NCBI GenBank assembly: GCA_019322485.1
Contig: JAHWIK010000017.1
Span: 1-57,666, forward strand
Reading direction: 5' to 3'
Length of the DNA stretch: 57,666 nucleotides
From: Candidatus Woesearchaeota archaeon
Lineage (GTDB): Archaea; Nanobdellota; Nanobdellia; Woesearchaeales; JAHWIC01
Of the stretch, positions 16,484-24,992 are shown in pieces. The notes under the pieces are model-generated. The model did not search any database and was not told the DNA's origin. It saw nothing but the letters and a program-made list of their open reading frames with translations. Each line of letters opens with the position of its first letter. The stretch's first letter is position 1. Position numbers and translations under genes: made by a program.

Positions 16484-17707
16484 TTATTTTGCGTATCTGA
16501 GTGCATCTACTGGATTCAATTTTGACGCCCGTATTGCAGGCAATGTCCCGAAAAATGAACCAACCACAAATGAAAATAATAATGCACCGATAATCAAAGG
16601 GGGGGTGATGTGTGCCGCTATAAGTCTGCTTTCTAATACAGTCCTCCCAACAAAAGCCAGGCCTGTTGCCAATAGGTAGCCAATCAATGCCCCTACTGCT
16701 CCACCAACGCTTCCCAAAAATCCAGATTCAATAAAAAATAGTGAAAACACTGTTGAGTTTTTTGCGCCTATCGACTTCATTATCCCAATCTCTTTTGTTC
16801 TTTCAACAACAGCAGTATACATTGTATTCATTATTCCAATTCCTCCAACCAGAAGGGAGATTCCGGCAATTATATAGATAAATATCTGCACCCCAAGGAT
16901 TACTGAGTTAACTTGCTCAAGAACAGAAGCAGGAGTCTGAACTGAAAAATCTTCCTCCCCTTCTTTAACCCCCCTAATCTTTCTTACTTTTTTCTCAATA
17001 TCTGCTTTTATCTTATCAACATCTGCATTTTCATCAAATATTACAGCAATTATATCATATTCTCCTTCTGGCCTGTCCACTAAAGCCCTTAAATCATCCT
17101 CATTCATGAAGACTGCTGAATCCAATTGAAAATTTCCTTTTTTCTCTAATATTCCAATCACTTTGAATTCTTTATCCAGTACCTCAATTTTTGTACCAGG
17201 AAGTATTGGTTTGCCAAAGTCATTATCTTCCTCAGCAAACTCAGCCCCTAGGAAAACAACGCCGCTATCCCCATCTTCTAATAATCTTCCTTTCTGCGCT
17301 TTCAGGTTCATTAGATGTTCCATGACATCTCTACCCTCTCCATCAGGCATGCTTGCAGCAAATCCAAATCCCACTTGCCTGTTAAAAGCGAGCTTTCCTG
17401 ATTCCACTATTCTTCCTGCAGTGCCCTCTATTCCCTGGATTCTTTCTATTCCCTCTAGTTCCTTGTCTGTTAAAGGGTCTACGACCCCTGTTCCAGGGGG
17501 ACCAAAGCCGCCAGTGGCAGTTACACTAATTATGTCTGTTCCTAAGAACCCAAACTGTGCGTTTATAGCCTCTCTTAGCCCTTCTCCCAATCCAATCAAA
17601 GCAACAACAGCAGCTATACCTATGAATATGCCAATCATAGTCAGCCAGCTGCGCATCCTACGATTCCTCAAATTATTCAAAATATATACGAAATAGTCCC
17701 TAATCAT
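16484..17707 (-). CDS. FtsX/MacB-type ABC permease (first)
   Basis: 407 residues with the same plan as its neighbour: helix LRNRRMRSWLTMIGIFIGIAAVVALIGLG, a large outside domain and three C-terminal helices with GIMNTMYTAVVERTKEIGIMKSIGAKNSTV; ends NPVDALRYAK. The outside domain starts with a Gly-rich TATGGFGPPGTGVVD loop. These permeases use mechanotransmission to move lipoproteins, peptides or drugs away from the membrane rather than through it. It starts 3 bases after the NEW3-protein stop. The two permeases are paralogues from an old duplication. Confidence 0.93.
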   Translation of the reverse strand: MIRDYFVYILNNLRNRRMRSWLTMIGIFIGIAAVVALIGLGEGLREAINAQFGFLGTDIISVTATGGFGPPGTGVVDPLTDKELEGIERIQGIEGTAGRIVESGKLAFNRQVGFGFAASMPDGEGRDVMEHLMNLKAQKGRLLEDGDSGVVFLGAEFAEEDNDFGKPILPGTKIEVLDKEFKVIGILEKKGNFQLDSAVFMNEDDLRALVDRPEGEYDIIAVIFDENADVDKIKADIEKKVRKIRGVKEGEEDFSVQTPASVLEQVNSVILGVQIFIYIIAGISLLVGGIGIMNTMYTAVVERTKEIGIMKSIGAKNSTVFSLFFIESGFLGSVGGAVGALIGYLLATGLAFVGRTVLESRLIAAHITPPLIIGALLFSFVVGSFFGTLPAIRASKLNPVDALRYAK

Positions 17708-17710
17708 TGT

Positions 17711-18925
17711 TTACTTCTTGGCCTTTCTTTTTTTCCACTTCCTGTAAGCAAAGATTCCAACAACAACTATTATCACTATTATCACGAGTCCTCCTGTTCC
17801 CCCTCCTTTTGCTAGTCCCAGTTGCTTTGCTTCTCTGGAGTTATATAATGGCAGGCTAAGCACAACCAGCTTATTGTACTCGTCATTGTTTGAATCCATA
17901 TACTCTAGGGATAATGGTATCTTTACTTCCTCTCCCTTTTTCTTTACGAACAGCTTAAATTCAGCAGTTTCGTAATCGTCGGAGTCAATGTTTCCCACAT
18001 AAACCTCCTCAGGAGATACTACCGCATAACCAACGCTTTGTTTGACCTCAGCAGTCAGGAATTTTATGTCAGTGAGTCCTTTGTTAACAAACTTGACTAC
18101 AACCTCCCCAAGGCTGTTTGGCTGGTAGATTGTTGAACTTTCAATATTTACAATTAGGTCAGGAACATCGCCAATACTGACGCTTATTGTGTTGTTTCTG
18201 TTGTATTTATTCCCCAGCTCATCAGCATATTCCAGCTCTAATGGGAGCTTGTACAGGTCTGATGAAGCATCTGGCTCAGCAATGACATTGAACCTGATGG
18301 ATATGTTTTCGTTTGAGTCAACCCTCTTAATCATCTTTTCATTTGTAGACCCCATTGGAGCGAGAGGAACCCCTCCAAGCTTTAACCTCACCTTTAGGTC
18401 TTTTATCAAGGAATCAGCTGTGTTCCTTAATCCAATGATAACTGAAGCGGTTTTTCCAGGCCTGATCTTTTTGGGATTTGTGTCTATTGACTCGACAAAA
18501 AGAACAATGTCATGCGTTTTTACCATGACATCTATGCTCGCTTTGCTCCATCGCTCATAGCTTTTTGTTCTAAATGAGTATTTTAGCTTATTAATTCCCT
18601 CTACAGCATTGGGGCTGACCCTTACCCTGTAATGCACCACCACACTTTGGCCTGAGAGAATCATTCCAAAGTTCTTTTCAGCGCCCTCACCAGGGTCCAA
18701 AGAGAATGGAAACTCAGGGTCCAGCCTGAAGCTAAGGTCCTGGGCGTCCCTCCCTTTATTATGGACATTTAGCCATAAATCAAAATATTCCCCAGGCTCC
18801 ACAGGATACGGCTCATATTTAGTCTCCGATATATGGAGATATGGAGTATCCTGGAATTCTTCTCCAGCAGCTTGTAAAACTCCAAACATTAACACCATCA
18901 AACAGATTATACTTATTTTTTTCAT
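17711..18925 (-). CDS. Membrane-anchored surface protein with NEW3-like beta domains
   Basis: 404 residues. A signal peptide (KKISIICLMVLMFGVLQAAG) is followed by about three immunoglobulin-like beta domains of the COG1361/NEW3 type (for example DLWLNVHNKGRDAQDLSFRL and SVIIGLRNTADSLIKDLKVRL), and a C-terminal helix GGLVIIVIIVVVGIFAYRKW followed by a basic stop-transfer tail. The domain faces outside. Position between ATPase and permease genes suggests it is the extracytoplasmic partner of the transporter, like a periplasmic adaptor. A GAGGTG ribosome-binding site precedes the start. Confidence 0.85.
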   Translation of the reverse strand: MKKISIICLMVLMFGVLQAAGEEFQDTPYLHISETKYEPYPVEPGEYFDLWLNVHNKGRDAQDLSFRLDPEFPFSLDPGEGAEKNFGMILSGQSVVVHYRVRVSPNAVEGINKLKYSFRTKSYERWSKASIDVMVKTHDIVLFVESIDTNPKKIRPGKTASVIIGLRNTADSLIKDLKVRLKLGGVPLAPMGSTNEKMIKRVDSNENISIRFNVIAEPDASSDLYKLPLELEYADELGNKYNRNNTISVSIGDVPDLIVNIESSTIYQPNSLGEVVVKFVNKGLTDIKFLTAEVKQSVGYAVVSPEEVYVGNIDSDDYETAEFKLFVKKKGEEVKIPLSLEYMDSNNDEYNKLVVLSLPLYNSREAKQLGLAKGGGTGGLVIIVIIVVVGIFAYRKWKKRKAKK

Positions 18926-18931
18926 CTAATT

Positions 18932-18937
18932 CACCTC
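18932..18937 (-). promoter_or_regulatory. Ribosome-binding site of the NEW3-like gene
   Basis: Minus strand GAGGTG, 6 bases before the ATG at 18925. It confirms the start and shows that internal operon genes here use Shine-Dalgarno initiation. Confidence 0.7.
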
Positions 18938-18983
18938 AACATTTTTCTTAAATTTTGATGGTGCTGGAAATCTTTGATTTCCA

Positions 18984-19679
18984 TCACCTCAAATTCTTTG
19001 TTTTTATTATTCTTCCATCAACAAGATGTTCTACTCTATGCGCTTGTTTTGCAACATTAGCATCATGCGTTACCATGATTATCGTTTTGTTCTCTTTTTC
19101 ATGCAATTTTTTTAAAAAGTCCATAATCAGGAATCCAGTGTGCTGGTCAAGATTACCTGTTGGCTCGTCAGCCAATACCACATCAGGGTCATTTGCTAAT
19201 GACCTTGCTATTGCTACACGCTGCTGCTGGCCGCCGCTCAACTCATTGGGTTTATGATGCATGCGGTCACCAAGCCCAACCATCTCCAGGAGATGTCTTG
19301 CGCGTTTTTCCCTTTCTTCCTCTGGAGTATTTTGGAATATCATTGGCAGCATTACATTCCCTAGGGCAGATAATGTTGAGATAAGATTGAATTGCTGGAA
19401 AATGAAGCCTATTTTCTGGCCTCTTATCTGGGCTAATGCAGATTCAGAAAGTTTTGAAATATCCCGGTGCTCAAGGAATATCTTTCCTTTGGAAGGTATA
19501 TCCAAGCAGCCTATCATATTTACAGCAGTGCTCTTTCCAGAACCAGATGGCCCCATAACAGCAACAAAGTCCCCTTCCCTAACCTGAAGGTCAAGCCCCC
19601 TGAGGGCATTGACTTTTACATCACCCATCTCATAAATCTTCCAGACATTCTCCAGCTTGATTATGTTCTTATTTTTCAT
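18984..19679 (-). CDS. ABC transporter ATPase, MacB/LolD type
   Basis: 231 residues. Walker A GPSGSGKST (about 41-49), Q-loop GFIFQQFNLI, signature LSGGQQQRVAIARSLA, Walker B VVLADEPTGNLD, and switch His in MVTHDANVAKQAHRV. The VRALRG-like VNALRGLDL start is typical for the LolD/MacB group that drives FtsX-type permeases. The ATG overlaps the AbrB-like stop (ATGA). It energises the two permeases downstream. Confidence 0.96.
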   Translation of the reverse strand: MKNKNIIKLENVWKIYEMGDVKVNALRGLDLQVREGDFVAVMGPSGSGKSTAVNMIGCLDIPSKGKIFLEHRDISKLSESALAQIRGQKIGFIFQQFNLISTLSALGNVMLPMIFQNTPEEEREKRARHLLEMVGLGDRMHHKPNELSGGQQQRVAIARSLANDPDVVLADEPTGNLDQHTGFLIMDFLKKLHEKENKTIIMVTHDANVAKQAHRVEHLVDGRIIKTKNLR

Positions 19680-19834
19680 TTTTGAAACCTGCGCATCACT
19701 ATCTCACCTCTATTGCTGATAACAAACTCTAGCTTGTCTCCTCGTTTCCAGCCTTTTGCCAGGACAAGTCCTTTAGGAACAGTGACGATAAACTGTTTCT
19801 TGTTTGGATACTGCAATATGGTTTTGTTGGCCAT
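19676..19834 (-). CDS. AbrB/SpoVT-like DNA-binding protein (52 aa)
   Basis: Encodes 52 residues starting MANKTILQYPNKKQFIVTVP, then KGLVLAKGWKRGDKLEFVISNRGEIVMRR: the swapped-hairpin AbrB fold, with the usual strand, P-K-G turn, 'L..G...GD.l.f' and final strand. It is the first gene of the ABC transporter operon and overlaps the ATPase start by four bases, so it is probably an autoregulator of this operon. A TATA-like TTATATATCC lies about 30 bases upstream, fitting a leaderless start. Confidence 0.85.
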   Translation of the reverse strand: MANKTILQYPNKKQFIVTVPKGLVLAKGWKRGDKLEFVISNRGEIVMRRFQK

Positions 19835-19971
19835 TTTTATAGAGATATGTAATTGGATATATAACTTATATATAAATTTAACTATTTTGCATATGTAGAA
19901 TTATATATATTTTTCTATTCCATCCTGGCTAAGACAAAATTTTAAATACTAATCGCAAATCTTTTTCCATA

Positions 19972-20544
19972 ATGAAAAAGAGAAAAGACAACAAAAGAAT
20001 GCAAACCATTATGATGGGCTTTATAGCATTCATTATGGTCACGAGCATAGTAGGATTTCTATGGAAAGGCGGCCAGCCTAAAGTTGAATACAACGGCATC
20101 CCTTTTGTCCAGGAAGCAAGTGGATGGACTGCAGAAATAAACACTCAAAAGATTTCATTTAATTATCATCCAAATGAAGTAGAGCACATAAATATAAGCC
20201 CGGCTATAACACAAAGATTGGATACAGTAGAAATAGACACTACCTATGACATAAATGACAGCTATGCAGAATATATTGCAAAAGTCCAATACACCCTTGG
20301 GCTTGGTTTGAATAATTTTGACATATTTGTTGTAAAAGGCTTTACAGAAGAAAACGAGTTCAACAGGCCAGTAATAACCTGTGATGATGCAACAGCCTAT
20401 GTTCCTGTAATATATTTTAAAAAATCAAATGAGACCAAGGTTTACCTGGAAGGGAACTGCATTATGGCAGAAGCTTATCGTGGAGACGACCTTATCAAAA
20501 TAAAAGATAGATTATTGTACACTATATTGGGGATTATGAAATGA
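19972..20544 (+). CDS. Membrane-anchored orphan protein A
   Basis: 190 residues, not recognised. A basic N-terminus and one membrane helix (MMGFIAFIMVTSIVGFLW, about residues 14-31) anchor an outside domain. The C-terminal part contains two Cys: ITCDDATAYVPVIYF and LEGNCIMAEAYRGDDLIKIKDRLLYTILGIMK. The same LTC...LKGNCI...DRLL pattern recurs in the next gene, so the two are paralogues, and the Cys pair could form a disulfide (inference). TATA-like TTTTAAATACT lies about 25 bases upstream. Its end overlaps the next start by four bases (ATGA). Confidence 0.75.
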   Translation: MKKRKDNKRMQTIMMGFIAFIMVTSIVGFLWKGGQPKVEYNGIPFVQEASGWTAEINTQKISFNYHPNEVEHINISPAITQRLDTVEIDTTYDINDSYAEYIAKVQYTLGLGLNNFDIFVVKGFTEENEFNRPVITCDDATAYVPVIYFKKSNETKVYLEGNCIMAEAYRGDDLIKIKDRLLYTILGIMK

Positions 20545-21290
20545 GCCCAGAAGAAGAGAAGAAAGAAGAAGTTGAAGAAAAAAAAGAAAAACAGCCATCA
20601 GACAGAATCCTGGTCTATGCAGTGATTGCGCTCATATGTTTGGTTATCATCTTTTCATTAGTCAGGTTCTTTGCGCCAACACAAGAGGAGGTTTTGACTA
20701 TAGAAGACGCGCATAAATCGAATATAAAAGGCAAGCTTGACCCAGAGCAGGGCTATATGTACGGGCCCCATAGCTTTATCAAGTTTGGCGGGCTTTGGTA
20801 TTTCCAGATTCAACAAGGCGGTATTCTTGTTAATGTCCCTCTGCGTTACGGCCCTAAGGAAGTAGAAGATATTCCTTTATATGGCGGCCTTGACAACAGG
20901 TTCAACAATGCAACTACAATCTATGTTGCATTTAATCCTCGCGGCAGGGAACTAACCTATGTAGCCTTAGCTGTTGGCGAGCTTACCCAAAGCCTAAACA
21001 AAGCCTTTGGGAATGAGGTTATCGCAGTTTGCGATAGCGATTGTGACTCTGAAGCATGCAGTGCATGTGAAGGAAGGCCAATACTGACGTGCAACAATAC
21101 TGAAGAAGCAATAATACACCTTGTAGACTCACCAGCTCCAAAAATACTTCTTAAAGGCAACTGCATTGAGATAAACGGCTATGGCTATGATCTTGTAAGA
21201 CATGTGGACAGGTTGCTGTTGGAGTTTTATACTGTTATGAAAACAACGCCAGAACCATTGCCTGAATCTGAGTTGTTTTTAAGTCGATAA
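20541..21290 (+). CDS. Membrane-anchored orphan protein B, paralogue of A
   Basis: 249 residues. A Glu/Lys-rich cytoplasmic N-terminus precedes one helix (ILVYAVIALICLVIIFSLVRFF, about 28-49) and an outside domain. Similarity to protein A: PILTCNNTEEAIIHL and LLKGNCIEINGYGYDLVRHVDRLLLEFYTVMK. It has an extra Cys-rich loop VCDSDCDSEACSACEG, which may hold a metal or disulfides. Probable heteromeric partner of A, translated by coupling. Function unknown. Confidence 0.78.
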   Translation: MSPEEEKKEEVEEKKEKQPSDRILVYAVIALICLVIIFSLVRFFAPTQEEVLTIEDAHKSNIKGKLDPEQGYMYGPHSFIKFGGLWYFQIQQGGILVNVPLRYGPKEVEDIPLYGGLDNRFNNATTIYVAFNPRGRELTYVALAVGELTQSLNKAFGNEVIAVCDSDCDSEACSACEGRPILTCNNTEEAIIHLVDSPAPKILLKGNCIEINGYGYDLVRHVDRLLLEFYTVMKTTPEPLPESELFLSR

Positions 21291-21296
21291 AAACCA

Positions 21297-21343
21297 AATC
21301 TGAAAATTTCTTGCACAACTACATTAAAGAAATTTTCATCTGA
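21297..21343 (-). repeat. Partial copy (3' half) of the structured element
   Basis: Minus strand shows the P4 hairpin and right end seen at 11465 and 38713: GATGAAAATTTC, a loop beginning TTTAATG, then GAAATTTTCAGATTT. The stem GAAAATTTCTT (21303-21313)/AAGAAATTTTC (21328-21338) has 11 perfect pairs. P1-left, P2 and P3 are absent. It fills the 58-base gap between two convergent genes, so here it may act as a terminator hairpin for both. Confidence 0.6.
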
Positions 21344-21348
21344 AGAAC

Positions 21349-21705
21349 TTATACTTCTTTTACGCCTTCTTTTGTTAGCGCAACAAGCCTTAGGCCTACT
21401 CCAAGCTGTTGTACTGCTGACATCAGGGCCATATGCTCTTTTCCAGAACCAGAAATAAAGTTTACTGCAACTTCTATTCCTGTTATCTTGCCTTTTAATG
21501 CGTTTTTTATGTCCTCAACAAGCTCTGGCAGGAATCTGTTTGGGTCGATTACTATTAATTCTGTTTTCTCATTTGCCTTAAAATTCTGTTTTCCAAAATC
21601 ATTTGTTATTAAGAAAATCTTTTCCCATTCCTGGCCGTCTATTAATCTCTGTACATGAGCCCAGGTTCCTTTTCCTGATGATAAACAAGCAACTAGTTCT
21701 GTCAT
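21349..21705 (-). CDS. CARF-like Rossmann protein, stand-alone
   Basis: 118 residues from the start MTELVACLSSGKGTWAHVQR. The pattern is strand-loop-helix at the start, IFLITNDFG, a central TELIVIDPNRFLPELVEDI, then VAVNFISGSGKEHMALMSAVQQ and the final GLRLVALTKEGV. The N-F-x-S-G-S-G-x-x-x-M-A motif resembles the ligand loop (T/S-G-G-T-K-x-M) of CARF domains that bind cyclic oligoadenylates. No effector domain is attached and no CRISPR locus is in the window. The start at 21705 is preferred over a longer frame because TTTATAAAA lies about 25 bases upstream. Assignment is by motif only. Confidence 0.6.
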   Translation of the reverse strand: MTELVACLSSGKGTWAHVQRLIDGQEWEKIFLITNDFGKQNFKANEKTELIVIDPNRFLPELVEDIKNALKGKITGIEVAVNFISGSGKEHMALMSAVQQLGVGLRLVALTKEGVKEV

Positions 21706-21726
21706 AGGGCAGAGGAGTTCAGGGGG

Positions 21727-21737
21727 TTTTATAAAAT
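21727..21737 (-). promoter_or_regulatory. TATA-like box for the CARF-like gene
   Basis: TTTTATAAAAT, about 22-32 bases before the start at 21705; fits leaderless transcription and argues for the shorter protein. It reads as TATA on both strands. Confidence 0.5.
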
Positions 21738-21750
21738 TTGTTAAAGAAAG

Positions 21751-21760
21751 ATATAAATAT
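21751..21760 (+). promoter_or_regulatory. TATA-like box for the spermidine synthase-like gene
   Basis: ATATAAATAT, ending 22 bases before the ATG at 21783. It decides the start against an in-frame extension of 15 codons. Confidence 0.5.
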
Positions 21761-21782
21761 CTATAAAACAAAAATCAAAAAT

Positions 21783-24143
21783 ATGCCAAAAAAGAGGTTA
21801 TTGCCTGTATATATAGGAATTTTCTTAATCTCAGCTGCAACCTTAATCTTTGAGGTTTCTCTTACAAGAATATTCTCAGTCATTCAATGGCACCATTTTG
21901 CATTTATGGTCATAAGCATAGCCCTGCTTGGCTTTGGTGCTTCAGGTACTTTTTTGTCTATATCAGGCCTCCTTAAGAAAGATATCAACAAGTTATTAGC
22001 TGGATTCTCTCTGGCATTATCAATCTCCATTATCCTGGGATTCTTTCTCGCAAACCAAATTCCCTTTGATCCCTTCAGGATTGTTTGGGATAAGCTCCAG
22101 CTGTTGTACATATCTGTTTATTACATTACCTTGGCGATTCCTTTTTTCTGCGCTGGCTGCTGTATTGCTGCAGCATTATCAAAACTTAGCAAGGATGTCA
22201 ACAAAATTTATTTTTCTGACTTATTCGGTGCAGGCATTGGTTCATTGTCAGTTATCCTGCTGTTTTCATTATTAAACATAAATATCATCATAGTTTCAGC
22301 TTTGCTGGCTGCCATAGCCTGCATCCTGTTTTCTTTGGATTACAGAAAAAAGATAATCCTGCCAGTCATATGGATAATAATATTATTGTGCAGCCCATTA
22401 GTTGCTCCATTAAAAATAAATATAAGCCCCTACAAAAGCCTGAGCATTACACTCAATTTTCCGGATTCTGAACTTCTTTTTACTGGCTGGAATTCTTTTT
22501 CAAGGGTCGATGTGATTAGAAGCTCTACTGCCAGATATGCACCAGGAATCAGCTATAAGTTTAGCAAGGCTCTTCCAGAGCAGCTTGCGCTTACTGTCGA
22601 CGGTGATTCTCTGAATGTAATGACCAAAGCTAAGGACATGGAGTTTATAGATTTTCTTCCGTCATCGCTGGCTTATAAGCTGCAGCAAGATAAGAAGGTG
22701 TTGATTATCGAGCCAGGAGCAGGGTTTGATGTATTGGCAGCAGCATTCTATAACAAATCAATCACTGTAACAGAAAAAAATCCAATCATTATTGACTTAG
22801 TTAAAAACAAATACAACGAATTTGTAGGTGGTCTTTACCAATCTCTTGATTTAAACCTGATAGAGGCCCGCTCTTATCTTAGAGAAACAAAAGAGAAATT
22901 TGATATTATCCAGCTTTCATTGGCAGGCCATCCAATATCCAGCTCAACTGGTTTGTATGGTTTAAATGAAAACTATCTATTTACAGTCGAGGCATTTGAG
23001 GATTACTATGAGCATTTAGGCGACAGCGGAATCCTGACAATAACAAGGTACCTTATGTTTCCTCCACGAGAATCTGTCCGAATTGTTTCACTTGCAATCA
23101 AAGCATTGGAAAACAAGAACATTGCAAACGCACAAGACCACATCGCTTTAATCAGGACACTTACCACAACCACCTTCTTGCTAAAAAGAAGCGAATTTAA
23201 TGAAAATGAGATCGAGCAGATAAGGAATTTCTGCGATGAGAACGAATTTGATATCATCTATGTGCCTGGGATAAGGAAGGATGAAATAAACAGGTTCAAT
23301 AAACTGCCAGAGCCGCATTACTATCAGATGATTGCAGGCTTATTTGAAAACAGGGAGCAGCTCTATGACGAGTATCTTTTTGACATAACCCCGGTGACTG
23401 ACGACAAGCCCTACTTCTTTAATTTCTTCAGGTGGAGCAAGCTCGCTCTGCTTTACGAGAGCATGGGGAAGAAATGGGAGCCTTTCTTTGAGGGAGGATT
23501 TATTGTTAATTTTGTTTTAGTGCAGGCTGTATTACTGTCCTTTGTTTTAATACTGCTGCCTATCTACAGATTTAAAAAGATTAAAAAGAAGATTATTGGC
23601 AAGAATAGGCTGTTGGCATATTTTTTCTGCATTGGGATTGCATTTATTTTCATTGAGATAGCTTTGATACAGAAATTCATTCTCTTCTTAGGCCATCCAA
23701 TCTATGCGATATCGACTGTTTTGTTTTCAGTCTTAATATTTGCCGGCATTGGCGCATACTTTTCAAAAAGATTTAAGCTCAAGAAACTGAGGGCCATTAT
23801 ACCGGCGCTTTCAATCTTAATTTTAATATATTTAGCGTCAATAAAATACATATTCAATCTCTTTATCGGCAATAGCATAATAATAAAGATAATCCTGTCA
23901 GCAGCACTGATTGCTCCTCTGGCTTATCTAATGGGCAATCCATTCCCCCTCGGCATAAGGCTGGCAGACAGAATTAATAACAAGCTCATACCCTGGGCAT
24001 GGGCAGTTAATGGATGCGCTTCTGTTCTTAGTTCTGTTTTAGCTGTAATTATAGCAATGGCTCTTGGTTTTAGGGTTGTTTTGTTTTTAGCTTCGATATT
24101 TTATTTACTGGGATTGATATTTGCCCTAAAATTAATAAGATAA
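21783..24143 (+). CDS. Membrane protein with spermidine synthase-like domain
   Basis: 786 residues from MPKKRLLPVYIGIFLISAAT. Layout: about seven N-terminal membrane helices, a Rossmann aminopropyl/methyltransferase-like domain (VLIIEPGAGFDVLAAAF, VTEKNPIIIDLV, FDIIQLSLAGHPISSSTGLYGLNENYLFTVEAF), a PYFFNFFRW segment, and about six C-terminal helices. The family is the membrane-embedded spermidine synthase-like proteins seen in bacteria and some archaea. The DxxxxDLP catalytic acids of true spermidine synthases are not evident (IQLSLAGHP at that place), so the reaction is uncertain. It is divergent from the CARF-like gene and convergent with pcm. Confidence 0.8.
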   Translation: MPKKRLLPVYIGIFLISAATLIFEVSLTRIFSVIQWHHFAFMVISIALLGFGASGTFLSISGLLKKDINKLLAGFSLALSISIILGFFLANQIPFDPFRIVWDKLQLLYISVYYITLAIPFFCAGCCIAAALSKLSKDVNKIYFSDLFGAGIGSLSVILLFSLLNINIIIVSALLAAIACILFSLDYRKKIILPVIWIIILLCSPLVAPLKINISPYKSLSITLNFPDSELLFTGWNSFSRVDVIRSSTARYAPGISYKFSKALPEQLALTVDGDSLNVMTKAKDMEFIDFLPSSLAYKLQQDKKVLIIEPGAGFDVLAAAFYNKSITVTEKNPIIIDLVKNKYNEFVGGLYQSLDLNLIEARSYLRETKEKFDIIQLSLAGHPISSSTGLYGLNENYLFTVEAFEDYYEHLGDSGILTITRYLMFPPRESVRIVSLAIKALENKNIANAQDHIALIRTLTTTTFLLKRSEFNENEIEQIRNFCDENEFDIIYVPGIRKDEINRFNKLPEPHYYQMIAGLFENREQLYDEYLFDITPVTDDKPYFFNFFRWSKLALLYESMGKKWEPFFEGGFIVNFVLVQAVLLSFVLILLPIYRFKKIKKKIIGKNRLLAYFFCIGIAFIFIEIALIQKFILFLGHPIYAISTVLFSVLIFAGIGAYFSKRFKLKKLRAIIPALSILILIYLASIKYIFNLFIGNSIIIKIILSAALIAPLAYLMGNPFPLGIRLADRINNKLIPWAWAVNGCASVLSSVLAVIIAMALGFRVVLFLASIFYLLGLIFALKLIR

Positions 24144-24144
24144 T

Positions 24145-24900
24145 CTAACTTTTTTTCAAAGCTTCTCCAGTCATTGGAACAAATCTTACAGAAGTAATAT
24201 ATTCTGTTTCTAGGTTATTGCCATGCTTTTTTGCCAGGGTTAATGTTTGGTGATATCTCACACTTCCCAGGGGAATTATCAGCCTTCCGCCGTCAGCCAG
24301 CTGCTCTATAAGCGGAGGAGCTATATGGTCAGCAGCTGCTGTTATGATTATGGCATCAAAAGGAGCATGCTCTTCCCAGCCAAAATAGCCGTCTGCATTT
24401 TTTACCCTGACATTCCTATATCCCTGGCTTTCTAATGTCTGTTCTGCGCGTTCAGCTAATTCTTTGATTATTTCAATAGAATAAACATCATCAACAATCT
24501 CTGCCAAAACAGCAGCCTGGTAGCCGGAACCAGTGCCAATCTCAAGCACCTTATCATCTGCTTTTAATTCAAGGCTTTCTGTCATAAGAGCAACAATATA
24601 AGGCTGCGAGATTGTCTGTCCATAGCCAATCGGCAGGGGATGGTCTGCGTATGATTGGGCTTTTACATTCTCTGGAACAAAGTTATGGCGCTTTACATTG
24701 TTCATTGCTTCCAATACATCTATATCACTAACACCCCTGGCTTCAATATCAACATCAATCATTGCTTTTCTTGCTTCAGCAAACTCATCTTTTTCAGCAA
24801 CTTCCTCGGGTTCTGGTTCCCTGTAAGCAACATTTTGAATAATAGCCAAGAAAATAATTACAATCAAGGTTATCAAGATTATCTTATTGCTTTTTTCCAT
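24145..24900 (-). CDS. pcm: Protein-L-isoaspartate O-methyltransferase with membrane anchor
   Basis: 251 residues. Residues about 35-251 are a classic Pcm: MIDVDIEARGVSDIDVLEAM, YADHPLPIGYGQTISQPYIVALM, motif I VLEIGTGSGYQAAVLAEI, and IITAAADHIAPPLIEQL...GRLIIPLG. It repairs isoaspartyl damage using S-adenosylmethionine. Unusually, an N-terminal hydrophobic helix IILITLIVIIFLAIIQNVAY (about 7-26) precedes the enzyme. If this is a signal anchor with the domain outside, no cofactor supply is obvious; if the domain faces inside, it is simply membrane-tethered. Confidence 0.93.
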   Translation of the reverse strand: MEKSNKIILITLIVIIFLAIIQNVAYREPEPEEVAEKDEFAEARKAMIDVDIEARGVSDIDVLEAMNNVKRHNFVPENVKAQSYADHPLPIGYGQTISQPYIVALMTESLELKADDKVLEIGTGSGYQAAVLAEIVDDVYSIEIIKELAERAEQTLESQGYRNVRVKNADGYFGWEEHAPFDAIIITAAADHIAPPLIEQLADGGRLIIPLGSVRYHQTLTLAKKHGNNLETEYITSVRFVPMTGEALKKS

Positions 24901-24992
24901 TATGATTAAACTAGTATCAATATTATATAATATTTTCGGGTTTCTTTTAGGAAAAACATAAGTTTAAATACCTCTCTTTTGTTCCTATAACT

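Noticed and set aside
17163..17696. 177-codon open frame on the plus strand
   Set aside because: Shadow of the first MacB-type permease; Pro/Ser-rich with no start signal.
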